A stretch of DNA of 31,552 nt, taken from the NCBI GenBank assembly GCA_009602735.1, contig WELA01009273.1, positions 1 to 31,552 on the forward strand, written 5' to 3'. Position numbers and translations under genes: made by a program. This stretch comes from Mesotaenium endlicherianum (Eukaryota > Streptophyta > Zygnematophyceae > Zygnematales > Mesotaeniaceae). Below the pieces are notes generated by a model, which did no database searches, was not told the DNA's origin, and worked only from the letters and a program-made list of their open reading frames with translations. This document shows, in pieces, positions 22,258 through 31,552 of the stretch (positions are counted from its first letter, which is position 1; every line of letters starts with the position of its first letter).

Positions 22258-22370
22258 CCAGCCCCTTGCTTGCTATTGTTGGGGCTGGCTGCCAGCCCCT
22301 TGCTTGCTCTTAGGGGGGCTGGCTGCCAGGCCCTTGCGTGCTTTTGTCGGGGCTGGCAACCAGCCCCTTG
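22258..22370. repeat. 34-bp minisatellite, about 3.3 copies
   Basis: Units start at 22258, 22292, 22326 and 22360 (partial). Each starts CCAGCCCC and ends GGGGCTGG or a variant, so a unit can form an 8-bp stem. The LTR of element 3 begins in the fourth unit, after CCTTG, so the element inserted into the array. Confidence 0.85.
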
Positions 22371-22873
22371 TGTAGTGAAACAGATAGATGAAGTACTTAG
22401 TGAAATGTAATACTTTATCTATTCAAGACAAGGATCTTTGAACACAAGTGGTAGCTTCTTGAAAGAGAGATGGCTTCTTGAAAGTTAATATATTTTTGGA
22501 TTTTGGCAAGTACAAGAGTGATTCTGGAATGTCTTTCTATGTTCTAGCTCTTGTTTATATACTTGCTACATAAGTAATTTCTAGGAAGGTGTATGTTGAT
22601 GTGTTGGCACCCAACACATCCCAAAACTTGCCACCTCTTTCTAGAATAATGTACACATGTCCTTTTGACCTAAAAATGGCACATTTGACTTTTGCCACAT
22701 GGAGTTCTTCTAGGTCTTTCCTCTAATTTCGAAAATGCCTTGGAAGATTCAAAGGACATGAACCAAGTTCCTAGAGTACCTATTCACACTTGACTCCACA
22801 CAATACCACTCCAAATATATATGAAAACATTAAAATATATGCATACTAATATATAATAACTCAAATCACTACA
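22371..22873 (-). repeat. 3' LTR of element 3 (503 bp)
   Basis: Perfect inverted ends on the plus strand, TGTAGTGA and TCACTACA. It differs from the copy at 28548-29050 at about a dozen positions by eye, five of them within 30 bp of the end at 22390. Confidence 0.93.
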
Positions 22874-22890
22874 TCACCCCCCCGATAGAA
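22874..22890 (-). promoter_or_regulatory. Polypurine tract of element 3
   Basis: Minus strand TCTATCGGGGGGGTGA directly precedes the LTR start TGTAGTGA. The same sequence is at 29051-29067 in the second copy. Confidence 0.75.
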
Positions 22891-23642
22891 AAAGCGACGT
22901 CTCGGCGCGTCAAGTCAGGTCTTACACATGTGGAGCAAACTAGTCAACAGTTTCAAGTCAGATGCCACACATGTGAAGAGGACTAGTCAAAGGCGCCAAG
23001 TCAGGTGCTACACATGTAAGGTAGACTAGGCAAGGTCGTAGGTGGTGTGACCTTATTGGCTAGCCTACTCCTTAATGATAAAGAAAATTGTACAAGTTGG
23101 CCCAGAATCTGCCACGAACTCAAAAATTCATAGCGGCCACAGAACTGCTCCAAATCTGAAAATTCGAGTGCCAGACGGACCGCGTCGGAGAACTCTACCG
23201 GGTCACCAAATTTGAGAGCATTCTCATTTCTGGAGTGTCGTTGAGAGCTGAGAGAGTAGGCACTCCTCCAAATCTGTGCAGAAACTTCTGAAAATCATAA
23301 GTCCTTCTATACTTCTCCAAATTCTGCAAACTAAGTCTCAAACTGGGCGCTGTAAGATGTTCTACCAGAGTCTTGAGTTTCAGAGCATTCCAAGTTCAGG
23401 GGAGGGCACAATGTCAGAAGGCATATTCTGCCCTAACAATGCCAGCAGCCTGACCCCCTTCTACTTAGAGCATCATATCTCTCTCACCAGTGCTCCAAAT
23501 TGAGCAAACTTGGACTCTAAATGACCGGCTACTCATGGACTACAGCCAGGTAAATTTTCAGAATTTATTATGCAGAGACCTATTACCAGTAGCAGTTTTA
23601 GTTTTCTGTCCAGAAACTGCGAGAAGAGAAGAGTGTCTAATG
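22874..23642 (-). repeat. 3' untranslated region of element 3 with 43-bp tandem repeats
   Basis: About 770 bp between the pol stop and the LTR without a convincing ORF. Three units of exactly 43 bp start at 22911, 22954 and 22997, each with CAAGTCAG, ACACATGT and GACTAG or ACTAG. The units differ at about a quarter of positions, so the duplication is old. The region is repeated at 29051-29819 with no difference that I could see. Confidence 0.8.
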
Positions 23643-26600
23643 TCAATTTTTCCTCTTTCTTGTTCTTGCAGGCTGCCTCCAAGGGGTCTTCTGCTGCTTC
23701 TTGATGGTGGCAGGCTGCCTCCCTGAAGTCTTCGGGCTTCTAGTAGAGAGACTTGGGGCTGGTCCAAGATGGGGGTTGGCGGCATGGAAGCGCTTCAACT
23801 TTCTCTGAACTTTGTCAAGGTAGTGCGCCGCCACCCAACTATTCTCCGAATCTGGATATCCTTTCCACTTGATCAAGTATTGCTGCTGTCTCCTGAAATT
23901 TCTCATAGCCACTATGTCTTCCACTTCGTACTCCAAATGATCATCCACTATTGTTGGGGCTGGTGGGGTTGTCACACGTCCTGGGAACTTGTTGTCGGGT
24001 TGCACATATGGCTTGAAGAGGGAAGCGTGGAATACGGGGTCGATGTGCATAGTCTGGGGAAGTTCTAGCTTGAAAGCAACGGGGTTGACTTGCTGGATAA
24101 TCTTGAAGGGTCCCAAATACTTGGGAGAGAACTTGCTGCCGGCAGGCCTGTTGTTCAGGGAAATGTTCTTGGATGATAGTAACACGTTGTCACCCACTCT
24201 GTACGTAATTTCTCTTCTGGATCTGTTCGCCACTCTTGCTTGAGCATCTTGCGCGTGTTGTAGAGCTTTCTTCGCTGCTGTAAGGGCTGCTTCTAATGTC
24301 TCCATAAAATCTGTGGCTGCAGGTACTTCATCATGGCCAGCCGTGAAGCTCAGTGGCGTGGTCGGATGGAAGCCATAGTTGAGGAAGAATGGGGACTCTT
24401 GGGTAGAGGCCTGCGTAGTGTTGTTGTAGGCAAACTCGAGGGGGGTCAAGTACATGTCCCAGTCTTGCTCGAGGGTAGACACGTAGGCCTTTAGAGAGGT
24501 CTTTAGGGTACGATTCATACGCTCGGTTTGCCCATCTGATTGTGGGTGGTAGGCAGTAGACATATCCAGCGATGTACCCAAGTTCTTGAAGAGATTTTTC
24601 CAGAAATGGCTTGTGAATCTTGGATCTCTATCTGACACAATTCTTGATGGTAGTCCATGGAGTCGGAAGATGTTGTCAAAGATGAGTCTTGCAAGTTGTG
24701 GTGCTGTAGCCTTAGTCGTCGTGGGAATAAAATGAGCCATCTTGGTAAGTCTGTCCACCGCCGTGAGTATTGCATTATGGCCTCGAGGTGTCACGGGCAA
24801 GTCCACGATAAGGTCCATTGAGATGTCCGTCCATTGTCTTTCGGGGATTGGTAGTGGTTGGAGGAGTCCTCCCGCCTTTTGCGATGATGGCTTGATTCTT
24901 TGGCATGTGTCACAGCTCCTGCAGTACTCCTTGACTTGCTTAGACATGCCTGGCCAACAATAAGTCCTAGCTAGAACGCCCGTGGTCCTTAGGATTCCAA
25001 AGTGTCCTCCAAGAGGGTTGTCGTGTGCTTCTCGTAGAAGCAAGAGCCGGAGGTCTAAGTCATTAGGAACACATCTCTGGCCCGTATCTTGCCTCACCCA
25101 ATAATTGCCTTCTTGCTTCTTGCATGGGTCCAAGGCTGCTTCTCCGTTCTTGTAGTAAGGGTCTCTTTCATAGGCGGCTGAAAATCGAGCTTCCAGATCT
25201 GTCTTCAGGGATACCATCACTGCATTTAATTGCAGTCTTGAGAGGGGGTCAGCCGGGTTTGTCTTGCCGGGCTGGTACTGAATCGTGATGTTGTATTGTT
25301 GCAAGTATCCGCTCCATCTTGCTTGTCTCCTTGAGAGATACGGCTGCGTTTGGAGGTGCTTTAACGCCTCGTGGTCCGTGGTGACCAGTACTTTGCGTCC
25401 TTCAACGTAGCAGCGCCAAACCTTCAAGGCATGTACAATCGCCAATGCCTCTCGCTCCGTGGTTGTATAATTTTGCTCGGCTGGATTTAGCTTCCTTGAC
25501 TCGTAGGCGATGGGCTGCAGTCCCTTGCCTTGGTCTTGAAGCAGGATTGCTCCTATTGCATAGGAAGATGCATCGGTGATGACGTGGAAGGGCCAATCTG
25601 GGTTTGGACTTGGGAGTGTGAGCACCGGGGATGTGGTCAATCTTCGCTTTAACTCTTGAAATGCCTCTTCCTCTTTCTCGGTCCATGTATATAGCCTGTC
25701 CTTCTTGAGTAGATCTGTCAGGGGGGCTGCTATGTGCGAGAAGCCTTGGATGAATTTTCTGTACCAATTGGCAAATCCCAAGAATGACTGGAGTTCTTTC
25801 TTGGTCGTGGGGGTTGGCCATTCCTCCACCACCGTGGTCTTCTTGGGGTCTATCTTGATGCCATCAGCAGTCACGTGGAGACCTAGGAACTCCACTTCTT
25901 GTTTGGCAAACTCGCATTTTGACTCCTTCGCAAACAGCTTGTTTTGCTTCAATACTTCAAGGACTTCTTTCAAGTGTCTCGCATGCTCTTCAAGGGTCTT
26001 GCTGTAGATAAGGATGTCATCGATGAATACCACCACAAATCTGTCCAACATGGGCTGAAATATGGTGTTCATCATAGTCATGAAAGTTGCTGGCGCGTTG
26101 GTGAGTCCAAATGGCAGGACCATGAACTCAAAATGTCCATATCTTGTCCTGAATGCCGTCTTCTCTATGTCCGGTTCTGCGATGCGAATCTGGTGGTAGC
26201 CGCTCCGTAAGTCAATCTTCGTGAAGTACTTGGCTCCAACCAGCCGGTCCATGAGCTCATCCATGCGCGGCAGCGGGTATCGATTCTTGATGGTGATCTT
26301 GTTGAGGGCGCGATAGTCCACACACATCCTCAAGGTACCATCTTTCTTCTTGACAAATAGCACCGGGGCTCCAAATGGCGACTTGCTAGGTCGAATGAAG
26401 CCATGCTCCAGTAGCTCCTTGATTTGCTTCTTGACTTCGTCTAGCTCCGTGTATGACATTTTGAACGTAGGCCGAGAGATGGGCTTGCTTCCGGGCTCCA
26501 ACTCTATCTTGTGGTCTACGAATCTTTTGGGGGGTAGGCCCTTGGGCAATTCCGGGGAGAACACTTCTTTGTAGTCCTCTAAGACTTCTTGTATCTCCTT

Positions 26601-27308
26601 GGGAACGGGGCTGCCTTCTTGACTCTCGATGTCTTTCTTGATGTCTTTTGGCGTGATCAAGGCCAAAAGAAGCTCGTGTCCCTTCCTCACAAGTCTCTTG
26701 AGTTGGAGGGCGGACAATAGTATCTCGTGTGCCGGCTTCTGGATGTCTTGGGTCTGGATATTCTGGATTGCGCGCAAAATACAGATTCTTGAAGTGATGT
26801 CATTCTTGATCTTGATAGTACCGGTCCTCCAATCAACTTGGGGGTTGTGCTTGGTCAACCAAGGCGTCCCTAGGATGACGTCGTACTTGCCCAATTGCAT
26901 GGGGGAGAACACTACTCTATCCTTGAAGGACTTGATAGAGAGTGCCAAGGGGTACGTCTTCTTGGAAGGGGTAGTATAGGAGAATCCATCGGGCATCATA
27001 ATCTCCTCGTCGTGGTCAAGAGTTCGCATAGTAATACCGTGCTTGGTGGCAAAATCTGCAGCAATGAAGTTGCCTTGAGCTCCGCTATCCACCAAGATGT
27101 GGACCTTCTCTCCTCCAAGGTAACCTCTCAAACTCATTGGGGCTGGAACGTCGTCTTCAACGGGGGTCTCCACCTCACTTGGCGTGTTGCCTTCTCGTGA
27201 AGTGGGTCTTGGGGTGGTAGGCTCCTGGCCTACCGGCGCTGTCCGTTTTTTGACAACTTTTTGGGGCATGAAAGTGCACGATGGCCCTTTTCCTTGCAAT
27301 AAAAGCAT
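23643..27308 (-). CDS. pol: Pol of element 3: protease, RT, RNase H, integrase, chromodomain
   Basis: 1221 codons without interruption on the minus strand, in the -1 frame relative to gag and overlapping it by 79 nt. It is probably made as a Gag-Pol fusion, so the Met at 27308 need not be used. Protease has [10 protein letters not shown] (D74). RT spans about 285-480 with [10 protein letters not shown] and FIDD at 429-432. RNase H has TDAS (D579), TERE (E618) and TTDH (D645). Integrase has H762, H769, C799, C802 and the triad D832, D893, E929 with 35 residues between the last two. A chromodomain (about 1127-1175) contains [10 protein letters not shown], with W at SW. A basic, proline-rich tail follows. 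All catalytic residues are present, so the copy may be active. Residue numbers are counted by hand and may be off by one. Confidence 0.96.
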   Translation of the reverse strand: MLLLQGKGPSCTFMPQKVVKKRTAPVGQEPTTPRPTSREGNTPSEVETPVEDDVPAPMSLRGYLGGEKVHILVDSGAQGNFIAADFATKHGITMRTLDHDEEIMMPDGFSYTTPSKKTYPLALSIKSFKDRVVFSPMQLGKYDVILGTPWLTKHNPQVDWRTGTIKIKNDITSRICILRAIQNIQTQDIQKPAHEILLSALQLKRLVRKGHELLLALITPKDIKKDIESQEGSPVPKEIQEVLEDYKEVFSPELPKGLPPKRFVDHKIELEPGSKPISRPTFKMSYTELDEVKKQIKELLEHGFIRPSKSPFGAPVLFVKKKDGTLRMCVDYRALNKITIKNRYPLPRMDELMDRLVGAKYFTKIDLRSGYHQIRIAEPDIEKTAFRTRYGHFEFMVLPFGLTNAPATFMTMMNTIFQPMLDRFVVVFIDDILIYSKTLEEHARHLKEVLEVLKQNKLFAKESKCEFAKQEVEFLGLHVTADGIKIDPKKTTVVEEWPTPTTKKELQSFLGFANWYRKFIQGFSHIAAPLTDLLKKDRLYTWTEKEEEAFQELKRRLTTSPVLTLPSPNPDWPFHVITDASSYAIGAILLQDQGKGLQPIAYESRKLNPAEQNYTTTEREALAIVHALKVWRCYVEGRKVLVTTDHEALKHLQTQPYLSRRQARWSGYLQQYNITIQYQPGKTNPADPLSRLQLNAVMVSLKTDLEARFSAAYERDPYYKNGEAALDPCKKQEGNYWVRQDTGQRCVPNDLDLRLLLLREAHDNPLGGHFGILRTTGVLARTYCWPGMSKQVKEYCRSCDTCQRIKPSSQKAGGLLQPLPIPERQWTDISMDLIVDLPVTPRGHNAILTAVDRLTKMAHFIPTTTKATAPQLARLIFDNIFRLHGLPSRIVSDRDPRFTSHFWKNLFKNLGTSLDMSTAYHPQSDGQTERMNRTLKTSLKAYVSTLEQDWDMYLTPLEFAYNNTTQASTQESPFFLNYGFHPTTPLSFTAGHDEVPAATDFMETLEAALTAAKKALQHAQDAQARVANRSRREITYRVGDNVLLSSKNISLNNRPAGSKFSPKYLGPFKIIQQVNPVAFKLELPQTMHIDPVFHASLFKPYVQPDNKFPGRVTTPPAPTIVDDHLEYEVEDIVAMRNFRRQQQYLIKWKGYPDSENSWVAAHYLDKVQRKLKRFHAANPHLGPAPSLSTRSPKTSGRQPATIKKQQKTPWRQPARTRKRKN
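27216..27251 (-). promoter_or_regulatory. Predicted -1 ribosomal frameshift signal (gag to pol)
   Basis: The minus strand has the canonical heptamer A_AAA_AAC (27251-27245) in the gag frame. Four codons later comes the gag stop TAG (27232-27230). After a 10-nt spacer, a perfect 7-bp hairpin GGTAGGC/GCCTACC with a 5-nt loop (27234-27216) follows. A -1 shift enters the pol frame exactly. The layout matches known retroviral signals; use in vivo is inferred. Confidence 0.75.
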
Positions 27309-28510
27309 AGTCCAGCCGTCATGAGAGCTTCTTTTTCAGCCGGGGAGAGTCTTGCTTTCACTCCTTGCTGGTTTCTTGCATCATAAGTGTCATTGGAGGG
27401 TCTTCCACTCTTCCGGGCAGCCGCGGGGTCCCTTTTAATAACTCCGATTTCCATGGGTGTGGGTCCAGATTCGGATGTGGAAGGGGCTGCGTACACCCGC
27501 GTCGTCGGTACCCGTGAAGATGAAGGCACGGAGTGCTTGAAATCCAAGGTATCCACCTTTTGGGCCACTTCAATGATCTTTGAGAAGTCCGTCAAGTCGC
27601 GTAACTCCACTTCCTTTGCCACCTTGGGTTTGAGGCCAAAGATGTAGCGGTCAATCTTCTCCTCGAGAGACATGTTGGGGATCTCAAGAGTGAGGGCGTG
27701 AAATCTGGATGTATACTCTTGAACGGACGTCGTTTGCTTGAGATGGTGGAGCTTTCCTCGGGCAATCTTCTCCGCATTGATGGGCATGAATTGCTTCTTG
27801 AGGGCCTCACGAAAATCTGCCCATCTTGCATATGATGGTGGGGGCTCTTGGCCGAGCATGGGGTGCGCCATAGCTTGATATATAGCCGCTTGATAGTTAC
27901 GCCACCATGATGTTGCTGCTCCTCTAAGTAAGGTAACGGCAAAGGGAACGTAGTCCTCCTCGGGTACTTCAAGGAATGCGAGGTACGTCTCCACTTGGTA
28001 GAGCCATAAATTCAGGTTGGCACCTTTCCCGGGGTTGAAAGTGTCGGGTTTGCCGGGCTTGATGAGTTTCCTTGCTCTCGTTGGCTCTTGTGGAGGCGCT
28101 TGAGCCGGGGCTGGATTTTGAGCATTGCTCGCAATAGGGGCAACCATGGCAGCCATAGCTTCTCTTGACGCTTGCACGGTTGCTTCATAGGTGGCCAAGC
28201 CCACTTGGTTGTGGACGGTCATTAGGAAGGCTGCCCACTCATTTGCGGGAACTCCTTGTGGTGGGGTCAACTTTGCTATAGCGGCTGCCACGGGATTTGA
28301 CGGTGCTCCTCCTTGTGGTGCTTCTTGTTGTTGGAGATTTCCTTGAGTAGGCTCTCCCATCGACGCTGGAGGAGGGTGTGCTCCTCCTTGTGGTGCTTCT
28401 TGTTGTTGCAGATTTTCTTGAGTGGGCTCTCCCATCGGCGCTGGAGGAGGGTGTCTTGGAGAGGAAGGGCTTCCTTCGAAAGCTTGCTGTTGGTCTTGAG
28501 GATCGGCCAT
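27230..28510 (-). CDS. gag: Gag of element 3 with CCHC zinc knuckle
   Basis: 426 codons, start ATG 28510 located 25 nt after the PBS, stop TAG at 27232-27230. The N-terminal 75 residues are proline/glutamine-rich with a 25-residue duplication. The middle (about 140-310) is the capsid-like region of plant Gag, with a W..Q/E pattern, [22 protein letters not shown] and [12 protein letters not shown]. The C-terminal knuckle [14 protein letters not shown] binds RNA, packaging the genome. The last codons contain the frameshift signal, so a minority of ribosomes would continue into Pol. No stops or frameshifts. Confidence 0.95.
   Translation of the reverse strand: MADPQDQQQAFEGSPSSPRHPPPAPMGEPTQENLQQQEAPQGGAHPPPASMGEPTQGNLQQQEAPQGGAPSNPVAAAIAKLTPPQGVPANEWAAFLMTVHNQVGLATYEATVQASREAMAAMVAPIASNAQNPAPAQAPPQEPTRARKLIKPGKPDTFNPGKGANLNLWLYQVETYLAFLEVPEEDYVPFAVTLLRGAATSWWRNYQAAIYQAMAHPMLGQEPPPSYARWADFREALKKQFMPINAEKIARGKLHHLKQTTSVQEYTSRFHALTLEIPNMSLEEKIDRYIFGLKPKVAKEVELRDLTDFSKIIEVAQKVDTLDFKHSVPSSSRVPTTRVYAAPSTSESGPTPMEIGVIKRDPAAARKSGRPSNDTYDARNQQGVKARLSPAEKEALMTAGLCFYCKEKGHRALSCPKKLSKNGQRR
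28304..28453 (-). repeat. 75-bp direct duplication in gag of element 3
   Basis: Two units (28304-28378 and 28379-28453) with few differences encode a 25-residue repeat containing MGEPTQ and [12 protein letters not shown]. In-frame, so Gag stays intact. Confidence 0.9.
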
Positions 28511-28534
28511 CTTCTTGTGCTACCAAAGTGCCTA

Positions 28535-28546
28535 GCTCCGATACCA
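28535..28546 (-). promoter_or_regulatory. Primer-binding site of element 3
   Basis: Minus strand TGGTATCGGAGC one base after the LTR end, identical to the PBS of element 2, so both elements are probably primed by the same tRNA (initiator Met type). Confidence 0.85.
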
Positions 28547-28547
28547 C

Positions 28548-29050
28548 TGTAGTGAAACAGATAGATAAAGTACTTAGTAAAACAGAATACTTTATCTATT
28601 CAAGACAAGGATCTTTGAACACAAGTGGTAGCTTCTTGAAAGAGAGATGGCTTCTTGAAAGTTAATATATTTCTGGATTTTGGCAAGTACAAGAGTGATT
28701 CTGGAATGTCTTTCTATGTTCTAGCTCTTGTTTATATACTTGCTACATAAGTAATTTCTAGGAAGGTGTATGTTGATGTGTTGGCACCCAACACATCCCA
28801 AAACTTGCCACCTCTTTCTAGAATAATGTACACATGTCCTTTTGACCTAAAAATGGCACATTTGACTTTTGCCACATGGAGTTCTTCTAGGTCTTTCCTC
28901 TAACTTCGAAAATGCCTTGGAAGGTTCAAAGGACATGAACCAAGTTACTAGAGTACCTATTCACACTTGACTCCACACAATACTACTCCAAATATATTTG
29001 AAAACATTAAAATATATGCAAACTAATATATAATAACTCAAATCACTACA
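28548..29050 (-). repeat. Shared LTR: 5' LTR of element 3 and 3' LTR of the next copy
   Basis: 503 bp with the same TGTAGTGA/TCACTACA ends as the copy at 22371. The PBS and gag of element 3 lie on its left. The polypurine tract, 3' untranslated region and pol of a second copy lie on its right. One LTR therefore serves both copies. Confidence 0.93.
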
Positions 29051-29819
29051 TCACCCCCCCGATAGAAAAAGCGACGTCTCGGCGCGTCAAGTCAGGTCTT
29101 ACACATGTGGAGCAAACTAGTCAACAGTTTCAAGTCAGATGCCACACATGTGAAGAGGACTAGTCAAAGGCGCCAAGTCAGGTGCTACACATGTAAGGTA
29201 GACTAGGCAAGGTCGTAGGTGGTGTGACCTTATTGGCTAGCCTACTCCTTAATGATAAAGAAAATTGTACAAGTTGGCCCAGAATCTGCCACGAACTCAA
29301 AAATTCATAGCGGCCACAGAACTGCTCCAAATCTGAAAATTCGAGTGCCAGACGGACCGCGTCGGAGAACTCTACCGGGTCACCAAATTTGAGAGCATTC
29401 TCATTTCTGGAGTGTCGTTGAGAGCTGAGAGAGTAGGCACTCCTCCAAATCTGTGCAGAAACTTCTGAAAATCATAAGTCCTTCTATACTTCTCCAAATT
29501 CTGCAAACTAAGTCTCAAACTGGGCGCTGTAAGATGTTCTACCAGAGTCTTGAGTTTCAGAGCATTCCAAGTTCAGGGGAGGGCACAATGTCAGAAGGCA
29601 TATTCTGCCCTAACAATGCCAGCAGCCTGACCCCCTTCTACTTAGAGCATCATATCTCTCTCACCAGTGCTCCAAATTGAGCAAACTTGGACTCTAAATG
29701 ACCGGCTACTCATGGACTACAGCCAGGTAAATTTTCAGAATTTATTATGCAGAGACCTATTACCAGTAGCAGTTTTAGTTTTCTGTCCAGAAACTGCGAG
29801 AAGAGAAGAGTGTCTAATG

Positions 29820-31552
29820 TCAATTTTTCCTCTTTCTTGTTCTTGCAGGCTGCCTCCAAGGGGTCTTCTGCTGCTTCTTGATGGTGGCAGGCTGCCTCCC
29901 TGAAGTCTTCGGGCTTCTAGTAGAGAGACTTGGGGCTGGTCCAAGATGGGGGTTGGCGGCATGGAAGCGCTTCAACTTTCTCTGAACTTTGTCAAGGTAG
30001 TGCGCCGCCACCCAACTATTCTCCGAATCTGGATATCCTTTCCACTTGATCAAGTATTGCTGCTGTCTCCTGAAATTTCTCATAGCCACTATGTCTTCCA
30101 CTTCGTACTCCAAATGATCATCCACTATTGTTGGGGCTGGTGGGGTTGTCACACGTCCTGGGAACTTGTTGTCGGGTTGCACATATGGCTTGAAGAGGGA
30201 AGCGTGGAATACGGGGTCGATGTGCATAGTCTGGGGAAGTTCTAGCTTGAAAGCAACGGGGTTGACTTGCTGGATAATCTTGAAGGGTCCCAAATACTTG
30301 GGAGAGAACTTGCTGCCGGCAGGCCTGTTGTTCAGGGAAATGTTCTTGGATGATAGTAACACGTTGTCACCCACTCTGTACGTAATTTCTCTTCTGGATC
30401 TGTTCGCCACTCTTGCTTGAGCATCTTGCGCGTGTTGTAGAGCTTTCTTCGCTGCTGTAAGGGCTGCTTCTAATGTCTCCATAAAATCTGTGGCTGCAGG
30501 TACTTCATCATGGCCAGCCGTGAAGCTCAGTGGCGTGGTCGGATGGAAGCCATAGTTGAGGAAGAATGGGGACTCTTGGGTAGAGGCCTGCGTAGTGTTG
30601 TTGTAGGCAAACTCGAGGGGGGTCAAGTACATGTCCCAGTCTTGCTCGAGGGTAGACACGTAGGCCTTTAGAGAGGTCTTTAGGGTACGATTCATACGCT
30701 CGGTTTGCCCATCTGATTGTGGGTGGTAGGCAGTAGACATATCCAGCGATGTACCCAAGTTCTTGAAGAGATTTTTCCAGAAATGGCTTGTGAATCTTGG
30801 ATCTCTATCTGACACAATTCTTGATGGTAGTCCATGGAGTCGGAAGATGTTGTCAAAGATGAGTCTTGCAAGTTGTGGTGCTGTAGCCTTAGTCGTCGTG
30901 GGAATAAAATGAGCCATCTTGGTAAGTCTGTCCACCACCGTGAGTATTGCATTATGGCCTCGAGGTGTCACGGGCAAGTCCACGATAAGGTCCATTGAGA
31001 TGTCCGTCCATTGTCTTTCGGGGATTGGTAGTGGTTGGAGGAGTCCTCCCGCCTTTTGCGATGATGGCTTGATTCTTTGGCATGTGTCACAGCTCCTGCA
31101 GTACTCCTTGACTTGCTTAGACATGCCTGGCCAACAATAAGTCCTAGCTAGAACGCCCGTGGTCCTTAGGATTCCAAAGTGTCCTCCAAGAGGGTTGTCG
31201 TGTGCTTCTCGTAGAAGCAAGAGCCGGAGGTCTATGTCATTAGGAACACATCTCTGGCCCGTATCTTGCCTCACCCAATAATTGCCTTCTTGCTTCTTGT
31301 ATGGGTCCAAGGCTGCTTCTCCGTTCTTGTAGTAAGGGTCTCTTTTATAGGCGGCTGAAAGTTGAGCTTCCAGATTTGTCTTCAGCGATGTCATCACTGC
31401 GTTTAATTGCAGTCTTGAGAGGGGGTCAGCCGAGTTTGTCTTGCCGGGCTGGTACTGAATCGTGATGTTGTATTGTTGCAAGTATCCGCTCCATCTTGCT
31501 TGTCTCCTTGAGAGATACGGCTGCGTCTGGAGGTGCTTTAACGCCTCGTGGT
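29820..31552 (-). CDS. pol: Pol of the second element 3 copy (N-terminus beyond window)
   Basis: Open from the right edge to the stop at 29820. It carries the end of RNase H (TDHEAL region at the edge), integrase with HHCC and the DDE triad, and the chromodomain. It is the same as the Pol at 23643-27308 except for about ten substitutions, nearly all upstream of integrase (for example T to A in NPAD to NSAD, and V for A before DRLTK). No stops or frameshifts, so this copy too may be functional. Confidence 0.95.
   Translation of the reverse strand, partial: HEALKHLQTQPYLSRRQARWSGYLQQYNITIQYQPGKTNSADPLSRLQLNAVMTSLKTNLEAQLSAAYKRDPYYKNGEAALDPYKKQEGNYWVRQDTGQRCVPNDIDLRLLLLREAHDNPLGGHFGILRTTGVLARTYCWPGMSKQVKEYCRSCDTCQRIKPSSQKAGGLLQPLPIPERQWTDISMDLIVDLPVTPRGHNAILTVVDRLTKMAHFIPTTTKATAPQLARLIFDNIFRLHGLPSRIVSDRDPRFTSHFWKNLFKNLGTSLDMSTAYHPQSDGQTERMNRTLKTSLKAYVSTLEQDWDMYLTPLEFAYNNTTQASTQESPFFLNYGFHPTTPLSFTAGHDEVPAATDFMETLEAALTAAKKALQHAQDAQARVANRSRREITYRVGDNVLLSSKNISLNNRPAGSKFSPKYLGPFKIIQQVNPVAFKLELPQTMHIDPVFHASLFKPYVQPDNKFPGRVTTPPAPTIVDDHLEYEVEDIVAMRNFRRQQQYLIKWKGYPDSENSWVAAHYLDKVQRKLKRFHAANPHLGPAPSLSTRSPKTSGRQPATIKKQQKTPWRQPARTRKRKN

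Larger units (their letters stand above)
22371..29050 (-). mobile_element. Element 3: complete chromodomain Gypsy element
   Basis: Minus strand: 5' LTR 28548-29050, PBS 28535-28546, gag, pol in the -1 frame, long 3' untranslated part, G7 polypurine tract, 3' LTR 22371-22873. Both genes are open. The 5' LTR is at the same time the 3' LTR of a second copy to its right. Confidence 0.95.
28548..31552 (-). mobile_element. Second copy of element 3 (3'), cut by the window edge
   Basis: The sequence repeats 22371-25375 at a constant offset of 6177 bp, same strand. It contains the LTR, 3' untranslated region with 43-bp repeats (29088-29216) and pol up to RNase H. The rest, including its gag and 5' LTR, lies beyond 31552. 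Confidence 0.95.

Noticed and set aside
22911..23039. CRISPR-like array
   Set aside because: Units are contiguous 43-bp tandem repeats without unique spacers, in a eukaryotic retrotransposon.

Overview
The window is a pile of nested and tandem LTR retrotransposons of the Ty3/Gypsy type from a large, repeat-rich eukaryotic genome. The coding sequences use the standard code. Two elements carry a plant-style primer-binding site (TGGTATCGGAGC, one base from the usual TGGTATCAGAGC), three Pol proteins end in a chromodomain, and one element carries a cytosine-DNA-methyltransferase gene. Methyltransferase-bearing Gypsy elements have been reported from charophyte algae, so a streptophyte alga (Chara- or Klebsormidium-like) is my best guess. 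That is inference; no single-copy host gene is present to fix it.

Layout. (1) 1-5784, plus strand: element A, 5'-truncated by the window edge. It has an intact Pol (RT-RNase H-integrase-chromodomain), then an extra 558-residue charged coiled-coil ORF preceded by a good spliceosomal intron, a polypurine tract and a 720-bp 3' LTR. (2) 5785-about 13838, plus strand: element D, decayed. The reading frame abutting the LTR of A encodes a C5-cytosine DNA methyltransferase (motifs I, IV, VI, VIII and X visible; three in-frame stops). It overlaps by 53 nt a second long frame that runs through an unrecognised ~700-residue region into RT, RNase H, integrase and a PHD-like zinc finger (five in-frame stops, one frameshift). 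A polypurine tract and one long plus one partial LTR-like repeat follow. (3) 13839-14522: a patch with an exon-like open segment fused to a diverged 3' fragment of an A-type LTR. (4) 14523-20378, minus strand: element 2, an old, broken chromodomain Gypsy element with LTRs, PBS, gag and pol all recognisable. (5) 20379-22370: a fragment resembling a Tnp2/Plavaka-type DNA transposase, a palindrome-rich patch and a 34-bp minisatellite. (6) 22371-31552, minus strand: element 3, complete and intact (gag, pol, two 503-bp LTRs), followed directly by a second copy (3') that shares the middle LTR and runs off the window.

How the parts work together. In elements A and 3 the proteins form the usual capsid, protease, reverse transcriptase, RNase H and integrase set, with a chromodomain likely to steer integration to modified chromatin. 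Element 3 appears to make Gag-Pol by -1 frameshifting at A_AAA_AAC followed by a 7-bp hairpin. Element A seems to make an extra protein from a spliced RNA, in the position where other elements carry env. Element D is the most unusual: it links a DNA methyltransferase to reverse transcription and to a possible histone-reading finger, so it could both write DNA methylation and read chromatin state. The copy here is dead.
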